This document shows, in pieces, positions 34,909 through 44,246 of a DNA stretch of 64,000 nucleotides. The stretch lies in NCBI GenBank assembly GCA_016867725.1, contig VGIX01000002.1, positions 105,724 through 169,723 of the forward strand, in the 5' to 3' direction. Position numbers and translations under genes: made by a program. This DNA is from Candidatus Effluviviaceae Genus I sp. GTDB lineage: Bacteria; Joyebacterota; Joyebacteria; Joyebacterales; Joyebacteraceae. Position 1 is the stretch's first letter; each line of letters begins with the position of its first letter. The notes under the pieces were generated by a model that saw nothing but the letters and a program-made list of their open reading frames with translations, did not search any database and was not told the DNA's origin.

Positions 34909-37281
34909 ATGACACGACGTTCCGGAAGAGCGCGCCGCCCCTCGACGGCGGCCGCGCGGGCAAGGGCGCCGGTCTTCGGAACGAGGGCGACGCTCGTGTC
35001 CCTTCTCATCATCGTCGGCGTCGCGCTCGCCTTCTTCGGCCGCACGCTCTTCCTGCGCCAGGTGCTCACGGGCGGCGACGTCCTCGCGGCGGCCCTCATC
35101 TTCGAGAGGCACGCCGAGGAGGAGATCGCCTCGGGGCGCCTGCCTCTGTGGAACCCCCACATCTTCTCGGGCATGCCCTTCTTCGACAGCATGAGCTGGA
35201 ACGCGGTCGTGTATCCCTCGTTCTGGATCAAGCGGGCGCTCGAGGCCATCCCGGGCGTCGACCTTCCGCGGCTCACCTTCCTCGTGCTCCACTACGTGCT
35301 CGCCGGCTTCGGGATGTTCTTCTTCCTGCGCTCGCGCCGCGTCGGCCACGCGGGGTCCGTGACCGGGGCCGTCGCGTTCATGCTGACGCCGCACCTCGTC
35401 GGGCTTGCCGCCATCGGACACGGCGGCAAGATCCTCACGGCGGCGTACATCCCGCTCGTCCTCCTCGCAACCCAGCAGGTGATGGACACGGGGCGGCGGC
35501 GGTGGGTCGCGGCGCTCGCGCTCCTGGGCGGGCTCCAGTTCCTCGCGCGCCACGTCCAGGTGAGCTACTACACGTGGCTCATGGTGGGCATCCTCGTCCT
35601 GTGCCACCTGGCCGCGCCGCCGCGCCCGTCGTGGCGCCGCTGGCTCAGGAGGGCGCTTGCCGTCGGGTTCGCGGCGGGCCTGGCGGCGCTCCTTGCGGGC
35701 GTGCTCCTCGTGCCGCTGCGCGAATACGCCGCGCTCTCGACGAGGACGGCGGCGGGCGGGGGCATGGGGTTCGAACAGGCGACGATGTGGTCGTTCCACC
35801 CGAAGGAGATCCTCACGTTCCTCGTGCCGTCCCTGTTCGGGTTGGCGGACGAGACCTACTGGGGGACCATGCCCTTCCAGCAGGTGTCGCACTACTTCGG
35901 CTACGTCGTGCTCGCGCTCGCCGTCATCGCGGTGGCGCGGAAGCGTGGGCGGGACGTGGGGCTTCTCGCGCTGCTGTTCGTCCTCGGGCTCGCCCTCTCG
36001 TTCGGCAGGCACTTCGGCCCGCTCTACCGGCTCGTCTACGAGTCGCTTCCGTGGTTCGACAAGTTCCGCGTCCCCGCGCTCTTCCTGCTCGTCGCGCAGT
36101 TCGCGGTCGCGGCGCTGGCCGGTCACGGCGCCTCGACGCTCCTGGGCGAGGAGGGACGCGATCGCGGCGGCTGGACGGCGTGGGCGATCGGGCTGGGCGC
36201 GGCGGGCGCCGTCGTGGGGCTCCTGGTGGTGGCGTCGCGCGGGCGCCTCGCGGACTCGGCCGGCGCCGCGCTCATCGCGAAGCACGCGGGAGTGCAGGCT
36301 TCGTTCCTGCGCTCGGTCGGCGCGCGGGCGGCGGGCATGGCGGTCCGGGACGGCGGCATCCTCGTGGCGATGGCCGCGGCCACCGCCGTGAGCGTGATCG
36401 CCGCGGCGTCGAAGCGCCTTCCGGCAGCGCTGCCGGCGCTCTTCCTGCTGGGCGTCGTCACGTGGGACCTCGCGATCGTCGACGGGCGCTTCATGCACCC
36501 GACGCCACTTAGGGCCCTCTCGTCCTACTACCCGGAGACGCAGGCGCTTCGCTTCCTGAAGAGCCGGCCCGGCCCGTTCAGGGTGCTGCCGCTGGGGGAG
36601 GACTTCAGCTCCAACGCGCTCATGTACCACGGGCTCGAGTCGGCGGGCGGCTACCACCCCGCGAAGCTCGCGGCGTACGACGCGCTCCTCAACCGCGTCG
36701 GGCTCACGAACCTCAGGCTCCTCGCCCTCCTCAATGTCAGGTACGTCGTCGGGCCCGAGGAGCTGGACCATCCGGCGTTCACGAAGGTCGCTCCCGGCGT
36801 CCACGAGTTCGCGGCGGCTCTGCCGAGAGCGTTCCTGGTCGGCAGGGCGGAGCGCGCGGCGTCGCACGACGAGGCGCTCCAGCGCTTCGGCCGGGAGGAC
36901 TTCGACCCGTCCGCCACGGCCGTCGTCGAGGACATCCTTCCCGGGCCGCTCGCGGACGTCGCGGGCGGCGGCGTCGAGATCGTCTCGCGGGAACCGGAGC
37001 GCATGGAGGTCAGGGTCTCGGCGGCCGGCCCTTGTCTCCTGGTGTTCTCGGAGATATACTACGAGCCTGGGTGGAAGGCGTTCGTTGACGGGACCGAGAC
37101 GCGCATCTACCGCGCGAACTACGCCTTCCGCTCGGTCTATCTTGAGCCCGGCGAGCACAGCGTGGTCATGAGGTACGACGCGGGAGGGATCCGGCGCGGC
37201 CTCGTCCTGACGCTGTGCGCGGCGGCGGTGATCGCCGCGCTGTGGGCCGTTCCCGAACGCCGCAGGAGACACTGGACGTGA
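34909..37281 (+). CDS. YfhO-family membrane protein (putative GT-C glycosyltransferase)
   Basis: A 790-residue polytopic protein with a basic N-terminal tail and about a dozen TM segments. G-R-L-P-L-W-N-P-H-I-F-S-G-M-P-F is the diagnostic loop of the YfhO family, and a soluble C-terminal beta-rich region follows with E-I-Y-Y-E-P-G-W-K-A-F-V-D-G. YfhO proteins are thought to transfer sugars from polyprenyl carriers outside the membrane. The gene overlaps the next GT2 (GTGA). Confidence 0.82.
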   Translation: MTRRSGRARRPSTAAARARAPVFGTRATLVSLLIIVGVALAFFGRTLFLRQVLTGGDVLAAALIFERHAEEEIASGRLPLWNPHIFSGMPFFDSMSWNAVVYPSFWIKRALEAIPGVDLPRLTFLVLHYVLAGFGMFFFLRSRRVGHAGSVTGAVAFMLTPHLVGLAAIGHGGKILTAAYIPLVLLATQQVMDTGRRRWVAALALLGGLQFLARHVQVSYYTWLMVGILVLCHLAAPPRPSWRRWLRRALAVGFAAGLAALLAGVLLVPLREYAALSTRTAAGGGMGFEQATMWSFHPKEILTFLVPSLFGLADETYWGTMPFQQVSHYFGYVVLALAVIAVARKRGRDVGLLALLFVLGLALSFGRHFGPLYRLVYESLPWFDKFRVPALFLLVAQFAVAALAGHGASTLLGEEGRDRGGWTAWAIGLGAAGAVVGLLVVASRGRLADSAGAALIAKHAGVQASFLRSVGARAAGMAVRDGGILVAMAAATAVSVIAAASKRLPAALPALFLLGVVTWDLAIVDGRFMHPTPLRALSSYYPETQALRFLKSRPGPFRVLPLGEDFSSNALMYHGLESAGGYHPAKLAAYDALLNRVGLTNLRLLALLNVRYVVGPEELDHPAFTKVAPGVHEFAAALPRAFLVGRAERAASHDEALQRFGREDFDPSATAVVEDILPGPLADVAGGGVEIVSREPERMEVRVSAAGPCLLVFSEIYYEPGWKAFVDGTETRIYRANYAFRSVYLEPGEHSVVMRYDAGGIRRGLVLTLCAAAVIAALWAVPERRRRHWT

Positions 37282-37991
37282 GGGTGATGGTCGTCATCCC
37301 GACGTACAACGAGCGCCAGAACCTCGCTCGCCTGGCACCCCTCGCGCTCGGCGTCCTGCCCGACGTGCGCCTTCTCGTCGTGGACGACGGCTCGCCGGAC
37401 GGAACCGGCGCGTTCGCCGACGAGCTGGCGGCCGCGGACCCGAGGGTCCGGGTGATCCACCGGCCGCGCAAGATGGGGCTCGGCTCGGCCTACGTCGAGG
37501 GCTTCCGGAAGGCGCTCGAGACGGACGCCGAGATCATCGTGCAGATGGACGCGGACTTCTCCCACGACCCGGCGGTCATCCCCGAGCTCGTGGAGGCCGC
37601 GGGGACGTACGACGTGGTCCTCGGGTCGCGCTACATCACGGGCGCGAACGTCGTCAACTGGCCGCTCCGCCGGCTGCTCCTGAGCTACTTCGCGAACGTC
37701 TACACGCGCGTCGTCACTGGCCTGCCGCTCAGGGACTCGACGGGCGGCTACAAGTGCTTCCGGAGACGCGTCCTCGAGGCGATCGACCTCGACACGGTCC
37801 GCTCCGACGGGTACTCCTTCCAGATCGAGGTCAACTTCCGGTGCTGGCGCAGAGGGTTCTCGATGCTCGAGATCCCCATCGTCTTCGTGGACCGACACGC
37901 CGGCACGTCGAAGATGTCGCGACGCATCGTATGGGAGGCCACGTGGCTGGTCTGGCGCCTGCGGCTCGAGAGGATCCTGCGCAGGGCGTAG
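37278..37991 (+). CDS. Polyprenol-phosphate mannosyltransferase-like GT2 (DPM1-type)
   Basis: A 237-residue GT2 without C-terminal TM helices, as in bacterial Ppm1/DPM1-type enzymes: V-I-P-T-Y-N-E-R-Q-N-L, V-D-D-G-S-P-D-G-T, M-D-A-D-F-S-H-D-P, G-S-R-Y, and S-T-G-G-Y-K-C-F-R-R. It probably makes polyprenyl-phosphate sugar for GT-C enzymes such as the adjacent YfhO protein. GTG 37278 has AGGAGA nine bases upstream. Its end overlaps the next gene by about 49 bases. Confidence 0.87.
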   Translation: MRVMVVIPTYNERQNLARLAPLALGVLPDVRLLVVDDGSPDGTGAFADELAAADPRVRVIHRPRKMGLGSAYVEGFRKALETDAEIIVQMDADFSHDPAVIPELVEAAGTYDVVLGSRYITGANVVNWPLRRLLLSYFANVYTRVVTGLPLRDSTGGYKCFRRRVLEAIDLDTVRSDGYSFQIEVNFRCWRRGFSMLEIPIVFVDRHAGTSKMSRRIVWEATWLVWRLRLERILRRA

Positions 37992-40177
37992 GAGAGGCCT
38001 GCGCGGCGGGCGTCTCGGTCGTCATCGTCTCGTACAACGGCCGGGACGCCGTGTCGGACTGCCTCGCGTCGCTCGAGTCGGAGGGGTCGGGCGCCGTCAT
38101 CGAGACGATCGTCGTCGACAACGCGTCCTCCGACGGCACCCCCGGCGCCCTCCGGGAGCGGTTCCCGCGCGTTCGCGTGGTCGCAAACGACGCGAACGTG
38201 GGGTACGCCAGGGGAGTCAACCAGGGGATCGGACTCTCTTCGGGCAGATACGTGCTCGTCGTGAACCCCGACGTCACGGTGACGCCGGGTTCGGTCGGCC
38301 GGCTCGCCGCGTTCATGGACGGGCACCCCGACGCCGGGATCGCCGCGTCGAAGCTGCTCAACCCGGACGGGACGCTGCAGTACTCGTGCAGGCGTTTCTA
38401 CACGTTCGTCACGCTGCTCCTGCGCCGCGGCGTGCTCGGGAGGATCTTCAGGAACAGCAGCGCCGTCGCGGACTACCTCATGCTGGACTACGACCACGAC
38501 GAGCCCGGCCCCGTGGACTGGGTCATCGGCGCGTGCATGATGATCCGGCGGGAGGCCCTCCGCGACATCGGTCTCATGGACGAGCGCTTCTTCCTCTACT
38601 TCGAGGACGTGGACTGGTGCTACCGGACGTGGCAGAGCGGCTGGCGCGTGTACTACGCGCCCGACTCGGTCATGCGGCACCGCCATGCGCGAGGGAGCGC
38701 TCGCCTCAGGCCGTCCCGGCACGTGGCGGCGCACGCGATGTCGCTCTTCCACTTCTACGAGAAGTGGGGAAAGGCCGTGTACGACGTGAAGCGATACCGG
38801 CGCGTGCTGACCGGCGCGCTGCTGCTCGGGTCGGACCTCATCGCGGTGAACGCCTCGTTCGCCCTGGCCTACGCGCTCAGGTCGAGCCTTCGCGGGCTCC
38901 TGGCGAAACCCATGTTCGGGGCGGCGGTGTACGCGCCGTTCCTGGCGTTCGCCAACATCGTCATCGCCCTGTCGTTCGCGTTCGTCGGCCTGTACGCCGC
39001 GCGCGCGGAGAGAGAGCCGGGAAGCGAGGTCTTCGTGAGGGTGCTGCGCGGCACGGCCATCGCGGCGGTCGTGCTCATGGCAAGCACCTTCCTCACGTCG
39101 CAGGTGCTGTACTCCAGGGTGCTGGTCGGGGTCTTCTGCGTCCTCGTCGCGGTCCTCGCCGCGTCCCTGAGGGCTGTTGCCCGGGCGGCGCGCGGCCGCC
39201 TGCACGCGGGGCGCTTCGACCTCGAGCGCGTCGCCATCGTGGGCACGGGGCCGTCCGCCGGTCGCCTCGCCGAGCGGATCCGGTCGCGGACGGACCTCGG
39301 GTACGACGTCGCGGGCTTCGTCGAGCGGACGGGCGAGGCGCGGCAGGCGTCGCCGCAGGCTCCGGTGCTCGGCGCCCTGAGGGACCTCCCCGGGCTCATC
39401 GAGGCCCACAGGATCGGCACGGTCATCTTCAGCGATCCGAGCGTCCCGTCGGACGAGGTCGCGGACTTCCTGCTGCGGGCGCGGAAGAGCGCGGTGGACG
39501 TGCGAATGGTGTCCGGGCTTTCGGATCTCCTGACGCGCCGCGCGACGGTCGAGGAGTTCATGGACCTCCCGGTCATCGCGTTCGAGCGGGAGGCGCTCTT
39601 CAGGGCGAGCGCAGGCCTCAAGCGGGGCCTCGACACCGTCGCCGCGGCCGCGCTCGTCGCGCTGTGGTCGCCGGCGCTCGCCGTCTCGGCCGCCGTCGCG
39701 GCGCTGCGGGGGAGACGGGCGCTCTCCCTCGTGGAGCGGGCCGGGCTCGGCGGGAGGTCGTACGGCATGTTCGTGCTCCCGCGCGACGAAGCGCCGGGGC
39801 CGCTCGGGCGGTTCGCCGAGCGGCACGGTCTGTCCGCGTTCCCGGCGCTTCTGAACGTCCTGCGCGGCGAGATGAGCCTCGTCGGGCCGGCCCCCGCCGA
39901 GGCCGGCAGCGTGTCCCGCTTCGACGCAAGGGAGAGACTGCGCTTCGACGCGCGCCCCGGCATCGCGGGCCTGTCGCAGCTCGCGGACGCGGACACCGGG
40001 GCCGGCAACGCCGCCGCGCTCGACGCGTACTACGTGCAGAACTGGTCGCTCGGCGGCGACCTCAGGATCGTGCTCGCCTGGCTCGCGCGCGCGTTCGCGG
40101 GCCGGCTCGGCGAGCCGCGCCCGCCGGCGGGGAAACGACGGGACGGAACACGGGACCACTCCAACGAAGGACGATGA
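37943..40177 (+). CDS. GT2 fused to WcaJ/WbaP-type phosphoglycosyltransferase with eroded active site
   Basis: A 744-residue fusion. Residues about 20-280 are a WbbL-like GT2 (V-S-Y-N-G, V-D-N-A-S-S-D-G-T, Y-F-E-D-V-D-W-C). Then come four or five TM helices, a CoA-binding-3 Rossmann region (V-A-I-V-G-T-G-P-S-A-G-R-L) and a bacterial sugar-transferase domain. In that last domain the catalytic L-D-E-L-P-Q is replaced by L-S-A-F-P-A, although N-V-L-R-G-E-M-S-L-V-G-P remains and P-R-P reads P-A-P. GTG 37943 (GGGAGG four bases upstream) was chosen. The only other nearby in-frame start, ATG 37931, lacks an RBS. The PGT half is probably inactive or altered. Confidence 0.8.
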   Translation: MAGLAPAAREDPAQGVGEACAAGVSVVIVSYNGRDAVSDCLASLESEGSGAVIETIVVDNASSDGTPGALRERFPRVRVVANDANVGYARGVNQGIGLSSGRYVLVVNPDVTVTPGSVGRLAAFMDGHPDAGIAASKLLNPDGTLQYSCRRFYTFVTLLLRRGVLGRIFRNSSAVADYLMLDYDHDEPGPVDWVIGACMMIRREALRDIGLMDERFFLYFEDVDWCYRTWQSGWRVYYAPDSVMRHRHARGSARLRPSRHVAAHAMSLFHFYEKWGKAVYDVKRYRRVLTGALLLGSDLIAVNASFALAYALRSSLRGLLAKPMFGAAVYAPFLAFANIVIALSFAFVGLYAARAEREPGSEVFVRVLRGTAIAAVVLMASTFLTSQVLYSRVLVGVFCVLVAVLAASLRAVARAARGRLHAGRFDLERVAIVGTGPSAGRLAERIRSRTDLGYDVAGFVERTGEARQASPQAPVLGALRDLPGLIEAHRIGTVIFSDPSVPSDEVADFLLRARKSAVDVRMVSGLSDLLTRRATVEEFMDLPVIAFEREALFRASAGLKRGLDTVAAAALVALWSPALAVSAAVAALRGRRALSLVERAGLGGRSYGMFVLPRDEAPGPLGRFAERHGLSAFPALLNVLRGEMSLVGPAPAEAGSVSRFDARERLRFDARPGIAGLSQLADADTGAGNAAALDAYYVQNWSLGGDLRIVLAWLARAFAGRLGEPRPPAGKRRDGTRDHSNEGR

Positions 40178-41526
40178 CCATGCGCGCGACGTTCTGGATC
40201 GCTCTTCTGCTTGCCGCCGGCCCGCTCGGGGCCGCGGACGCGGCCGACGCGTGGCAGGCGGTGGCCTATCCCTACACGGGGCGGATCTTCGACATGACCA
40301 TCGAAGGAGGCACGCTCTGGATGTCCACCCAGGGCGACGGCCTCGTCGGGTACGACGGGATGACGTGGATGGCGCACCGTGCGTCGGCCGGGGGGATCCG
40401 GCTCGACAACTGGAACTACACCGTGTTCGTCGACGCGGCGGGGGACAAGTGGGTCGCGCGCGACGGATCCGAGACGGTCGACAGGCTGAACGACGGGGGC
40501 ACGCTCGCGGACACCTCCGACGACGTGTGGACGTACTACTCGCATCCGACCGAGCTCGTGAACTTCCGGGTGTTCTCGATGGCGGAGGACGCGCACGGGA
40601 CGAAGTGGTTCGGGATGCGCGACGAGGACCACTACCTCCCGGGCATCGTGGAGTGCCTGGTCGACAACGACCCCTCCACGACGGCAGACGACGAGTGGTA
40701 CCACTTCGACAACGCCTGGTCGCCGGACTCCACGAGGTTCTCCGACGACGACGTGCGCGCGCTCGCGGTGGACCAGGCCGGGAGGCTCTGGATCGGCTAC
40801 TACGCCACCGGCGTGGATGTCTGGGGATACGGGAATCTCGACACGTTCGCCGACGACACGTGGGCCCACTACGCCGTGGGAACGGGCCTTCCGAGCGCTT
40901 TGGTGCACACCTTGCATGTCGGTCCGGACGGCCGCGTGTGGGCGGGGACTCTGGGCGGCCTTGCCGTCTACAGCCCCTCGACGGGCTCGTGGACCACGGT
41001 CTCCGGGCTGCCCGGCACCCAGGTCCGCGCCATCGCAGCGGACGCCCAGGGGCACATCTGGGTCGGCACCGACGCCGGCGTCGCGATGCTGTACGGCAGC
41101 GGCGCCGTCGGTCTCACCTTCGGGACCGGCGACGGTCTTCCGTACGGCACCGTCCAGGCCTTGGCGGTCGAGCAATCGACGGGACGCGTGTGGGCCCTGA
41201 CGTCGGACCCGTCGACGCAGGCCACCGCCATCGCGTACTACGACTCCGGGTTCGGGCCGCAGGCCGGGCTCGTCTACGTGTACCCGAACCCCTGGAAGGC
41301 CGCGGAAGCGACGGGGCCGATGAACGTGTTCGGCGTGCCGGACGGATCGTCCGTGGACGTGTACGACATCACAGGTCAGCGCGTCCGCGAGCTCGACCGT
41401 TCGGAGCCCTACGCGTGGGACACGCTCGACCGGCGCGGGTACGAGGTGCCGAGCGGAGTGTACGTCGTGCGCGTGGAGACGCCGTCCGGCGACCGGTTCT
41501 TCGTGAAGGCCGCCATCGTCCGGTAG
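40174..41526 (+). CDS. Secreted beta-propeller protein with FlgD-like C-terminal domain
   Basis: A 450-residue exported protein. Signal peptide residues about 1-22 precede repeats of the two-component-regulator propeller type (for example G-R-L-W-I-G-Y-Y, G-R-V-W-A-G-T-L-G-G-L, G-H-I-W-V-G-T-D-A-G-V). The last 85 residues form a FlgD-Ig/T9SS-like tail: Y-P-N-P-W-K, V-D-V-Y-D-I-T-G-Q-R-V-R-E-L, and G-V-Y-V-V-R-V-E. This points to surface export. ATG 40174 overlaps the previous stop, and ATG 40180 is equally possible. Confidence 0.8.
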   Translation: MTMRATFWIALLLAAGPLGAADAADAWQAVAYPYTGRIFDMTIEGGTLWMSTQGDGLVGYDGMTWMAHRASAGGIRLDNWNYTVFVDAAGDKWVARDGSETVDRLNDGGTLADTSDDVWTYYSHPTELVNFRVFSMAEDAHGTKWFGMRDEDHYLPGIVECLVDNDPSTTADDEWYHFDNAWSPDSTRFSDDDVRALAVDQAGRLWIGYYATGVDVWGYGNLDTFADDTWAHYAVGTGLPSALVHTLHVGPDGRVWAGTLGGLAVYSPSTGSWTTVSGLPGTQVRAIAADAQGHIWVGTDAGVAMLYGSGAVGLTFGTGDGLPYGTVQALAVEQSTGRVWALTSDPSTQATAIAYYDSGFGPQAGLVYVYPNPWKAAEATGPMNVFGVPDGSSVDVYDITGQRVRELDRSEPYAWDTLDRRGYEVPSGVYVVRVETPSGDRFFVKAAIVR

Positions 41527-41581
41527 ACGGCGTCGTCACGCCTCCGACCGGCGTGTCGGCCGCGGAGCGCACCGAGGAGCG

Positions 41582-43066
41582 ATGAGCACGGGAAAGAGGG
41601 GACCAGCCTGCGGCTCACAGCCGCTTCGCTCCCTGATCGTGGGCGCGGGGGCGGCGGGCGCCATGGTGGCGGCGGAGCTGGCGTCGCGGCCGGAGACCGG
41701 TCACGTCGTCGTCGGGTTCCTGGACGACGACGAGTCCAAGCTCGGGGCGACCATCGCCGGCGCGCCCGTCCTCGGGCGCATCAACGATCTCGCGGGGATC
41801 GCTTCCCGGCACGGCGCCGACCAGATCATCATCGCCATCCCGTCCGCGCGCGGGCGCACGGTCCGCGACGTGGTCCGCCTGTGTGAAGAGGCCGGACGCC
41901 CCTTCAAGATCGTGCCCGGCGTGTGGGAGATCATCCTCGGCGACGTGCAGATCAGCCAGATCCGCGAGGTGCAGCTCGACGACCTCCTGGGGCGGGAGAC
42001 GGTCAAGCTGGACGCCGAGGAGATGACGGGGTACCTGAAGGGCAGGCGCGTCCTCGTCACGGGCGCCGGCGGGTCCATCGGCTCGGAGCTCGCGCGCCTC
42101 GTCTCGTCGTTCGAGCCGGGGCGGCTCGTGCTCCTCGGACGGGGCGAGAACAGCATCTACGAGATCGACCAGGAGCTCGGCCTCGACCATCCGAAGCTGG
42201 ACAGGGTCCCCGTGATCGGCAGTGTGAGGGACGAGACGGCGCTCGAGCTGCTCTTCAGGGAGCACCGGCCCGAGGTCGTCCTCCACGCGGCGGCCCACAA
42301 GCACGTGCCGCTCATGGAGTTCTATCCCGACGAGGCGATCAAGAACAACGTGACCGGGACGAGGAAGCTCATCGACGCGGCGGCGCGCTACGGCGTCGAC
42401 CGCCTGGTCATGCTCTCGACCGACAAGGCCGTGCGCCCGCGCGGCGTCATGGGCGCGTCGAAGCGGCTCGCGGAGCTTCTGCTGCTCGACGCGACCCGCG
42501 CGGGCTGCCCGACGAAGCTCATCGCGGTCCGGTTCGGCAACGTGCTCGGGAGCCGCGGCAGCGTCGTGCCCATGTTCCGCCAGCAGATCGCGCTCGGCGG
42601 CCCCGTCACCGTGACGCACCCGGACGTGACCCGCTACTTCATGACGATCCGCGAGGCGGCGATGCTGGTGCTCGAGGCCGGCTTCATGGGGCAGGGAGGC
42701 GAGATCTTCGTGCTGGACATGGGCGACCCCATACGCATCGCCGAGCTGGCCGAGCACCTCGTGCGCCTGTCCGGCCTGGAGCCGGGAAGGGACATCAAGA
42801 TCCGGTACCGCGGCCTGAGACCCGGCGAGAAGCTGCACGAGGAGCTGTGGTGCGCCGACGAGGTGCTGTCGAAGACGAGACACGACAAGGTCATGATGCT
42901 GCAGTCGGAGCCGCCCGAGGCAGGGACCGACCACAGGTCGGCGGTCGCGCGGCTCGAGGCGCTCGCCGAGCGCGGCGACCGGGACGGCATCATGAGCGAG
43001 CTCAGACTGATCTTCCCGGACATGCCCCGCAGGGGGGACGATGAAGAAGAGCCTTCCGGCCTGTGA
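41582..43066 (+). CDS. CapD/PglF-like UDP-sugar 4,6-dehydratase lacking the TM domain
   Basis: A 494-residue extended SDR of the polysaccharide biosynthesis CapD family. An N-terminal CoA-binding/Rossmann region (I-V-G-A-G-A-A-G-A, D-D-D-E-S-K) lies before the catalytic half with T-G-A-G-G-S-I-G-S-E, H-A-A-A-H-K-H-V-P-L-M-E, S-T-D-K-A-V-R-P and M-G-A-S-K-R. Membrane-embedded relatives start with four TM helices. These are absent, so the protein should be soluble. It may make a 4-keto-6-deoxy sugar nucleotide for the aminotransferase that follows, which it overlaps by 26 bases. Confidence 0.87.
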   Translation: MSTGKRGPACGSQPLRSLIVGAGAAGAMVAAELASRPETGHVVVGFLDDDESKLGATIAGAPVLGRINDLAGIASRHGADQIIIAIPSARGRTVRDVVRLCEEAGRPFKIVPGVWEIILGDVQISQIREVQLDDLLGRETVKLDAEEMTGYLKGRRVLVTGAGGSIGSELARLVSSFEPGRLVLLGRGENSIYEIDQELGLDHPKLDRVPVIGSVRDETALELLFREHRPEVVLHAAAHKHVPLMEFYPDEAIKNNVTGTRKLIDAAARYGVDRLVMLSTDKAVRPRGVMGASKRLAELLLLDATRAGCPTKLIAVRFGNVLGSRGSVVPMFRQQIALGGPVTVTHPDVTRYFMTIREAAMLVLEAGFMGQGGEIFVLDMGDPIRIAELAEHLVRLSGLEPGRDIKIRYRGLRPGEKLHEELWCADEVLSKTRHDKVMMLQSEPPEAGTDHRSAVARLEALAERGDRDGIMSELRLIFPDMPRRGDDEEEPSGL

Positions 43067-44240
43067 GGGCGGGGCGCCGGTGCGAGCGCGCTTCCTGCCC
43101 TTCGCCAGGCCGTCGATCGGACAGGACGAGATCGACCGCGTGACGGAGGTCCTGCGGTCCGGCTGGCTGACGGTCGGCCCGAAGACGCGCGAGCTCGAGC
43201 GCGCGGTCGCGGAGTACGTCGGCGTGAAGCACGCGGCCGCCCTGAGCTCCTGCACCGCCGGGCTGCACCTCTCGATGGCCGCGCTCGGCGTCGGCCCCGG
43301 GGACGAGGTCGTGCTGCCCGCGCTCAACTTCGCGGCGGGCGCCAACGTCACGCTTCACCTCGGGGCGAGGCCCGTGCTCGTGGACGTCGACCCGGTCACG
43401 CTGAACGTCACGGCTGAGATCCTGGACGCCGCGGCGACCCCCCGCACGAAGGTCTTCATGCCCGTGCACTTCGGCGGCCGCCCCTGTCCGATGGACGCCA
43501 TCATGGAGGCGGCGCGCGGGCGCGGCGTGCGCGTCGTCGCCGACGCGGCGCACGCGATCGGGTCCGAGTACCGGGGCCGGAGGGTCGGCGCGATGGCCGA
43601 TGCCACCGCGTTCAGCTTCTATGTGACGAAGGGCATCACGACGGGCGAGGGCGGGATGGTGACGTCACACGACGAGGCCCTCGTCGCGAAGGTGGCGTGC
43701 CTCTCGCTCCACGGCATGAGCAGCGACGCCTGGAAGCGCTACAGCGACCGCGGCCCGTGGTACTACGAGATCCTCGAGGCCGGCTACAAGTGCAACATGA
43801 ACGACGTGCAGGCGGCCATCGGGCTCTGCCAGATGGAGAGGATCGGGGAGCTCGGCGCGGCCCGCGGGCGCATCGCGAGCGCCTACGCCGCCGGCTTCGC
43901 CGACCTCGACGGCCTCACCGTGCCGCCGCCGTGCGACGACGGCGTCCACGCGTGGCACCTGTACACGATCCAGATCGACCCGCGCAGCGTCCGCGTCGAT
44001 CGCGACCGCTTCATCCGCTGTATCCTGGACGAGGGCATCGGCGTCAGCGTGCACTTCATTCCGATCCACTATCACCCGTACTTCCGGGACCACCTCGGCT
44101 ACGGCGCGGGCGCGTTTCCGGCGACGGAGGCGTACTTCGAGCGCGCCGTCTCGCTTCCGATCTACCCGACGATGACCGAGTCGGACGTCGCCGACGCGAT
44201 CGACGCGGTGCGGAAGGTCATGCTCTACTACAAGAGGTAG
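43041..44240 (+). CDS. DegT/DnrJ/EryC1/StrS aminotransferase
   Basis: A 399-residue PLP enzyme that aminates a keto sugar nucleotide. G-S-G-W-L-T-V-G-P-K-T, the S-S-C-T-A-G-L-H-L segment, D-A-A-H-A-I-G-S, and F-Y-V-T-K-G-I-T-T-G-E-G-G-M with the PLP lysine at 197 are all family motifs. It acts after the CapD-like dehydratase to give a 4-amino-4,6-dideoxy sugar (inference by pairing). The next gene, a FemAB-like transferase, could use the amino group as acceptor. Confidence 0.9.
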   Translation: MKKSLPACEGGAPVRARFLPFARPSIGQDEIDRVTEVLRSGWLTVGPKTRELERAVAEYVGVKHAAALSSCTAGLHLSMAALGVGPGDEVVLPALNFAAGANVTLHLGARPVLVDVDPVTLNVTAEILDAAATPRTKVFMPVHFGGRPCPMDAIMEAARGRGVRVVADAAHAIGSEYRGRRVGAMADATAFSFYVTKGITTGEGGMVTSHDEALVAKVACLSLHGMSSDAWKRYSDRGPWYYEILEAGYKCNMNDVQAAIGLCQMERIGELGAARGRIASAYAAGFADLDGLTVPPPCDDGVHAWHLYTIQIDPRSVRVDRDRFIRCILDEGIGVSVHFIPIHYHPYFRDHLGYGAGAFPATEAYFERAVSLPIYPTMTESDVADAIDAVRKVMLYYKR

Positions 44241-44246
44241 GCCGGC

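Noticed and set aside
37931-37995. Frameshift joining the DPM1-like GT2 and the following GT2/PGT fusion
   Set aside because: Both products are complete families with their own N-termini, and a GTG with a GGGAGG signal explains the overlap.
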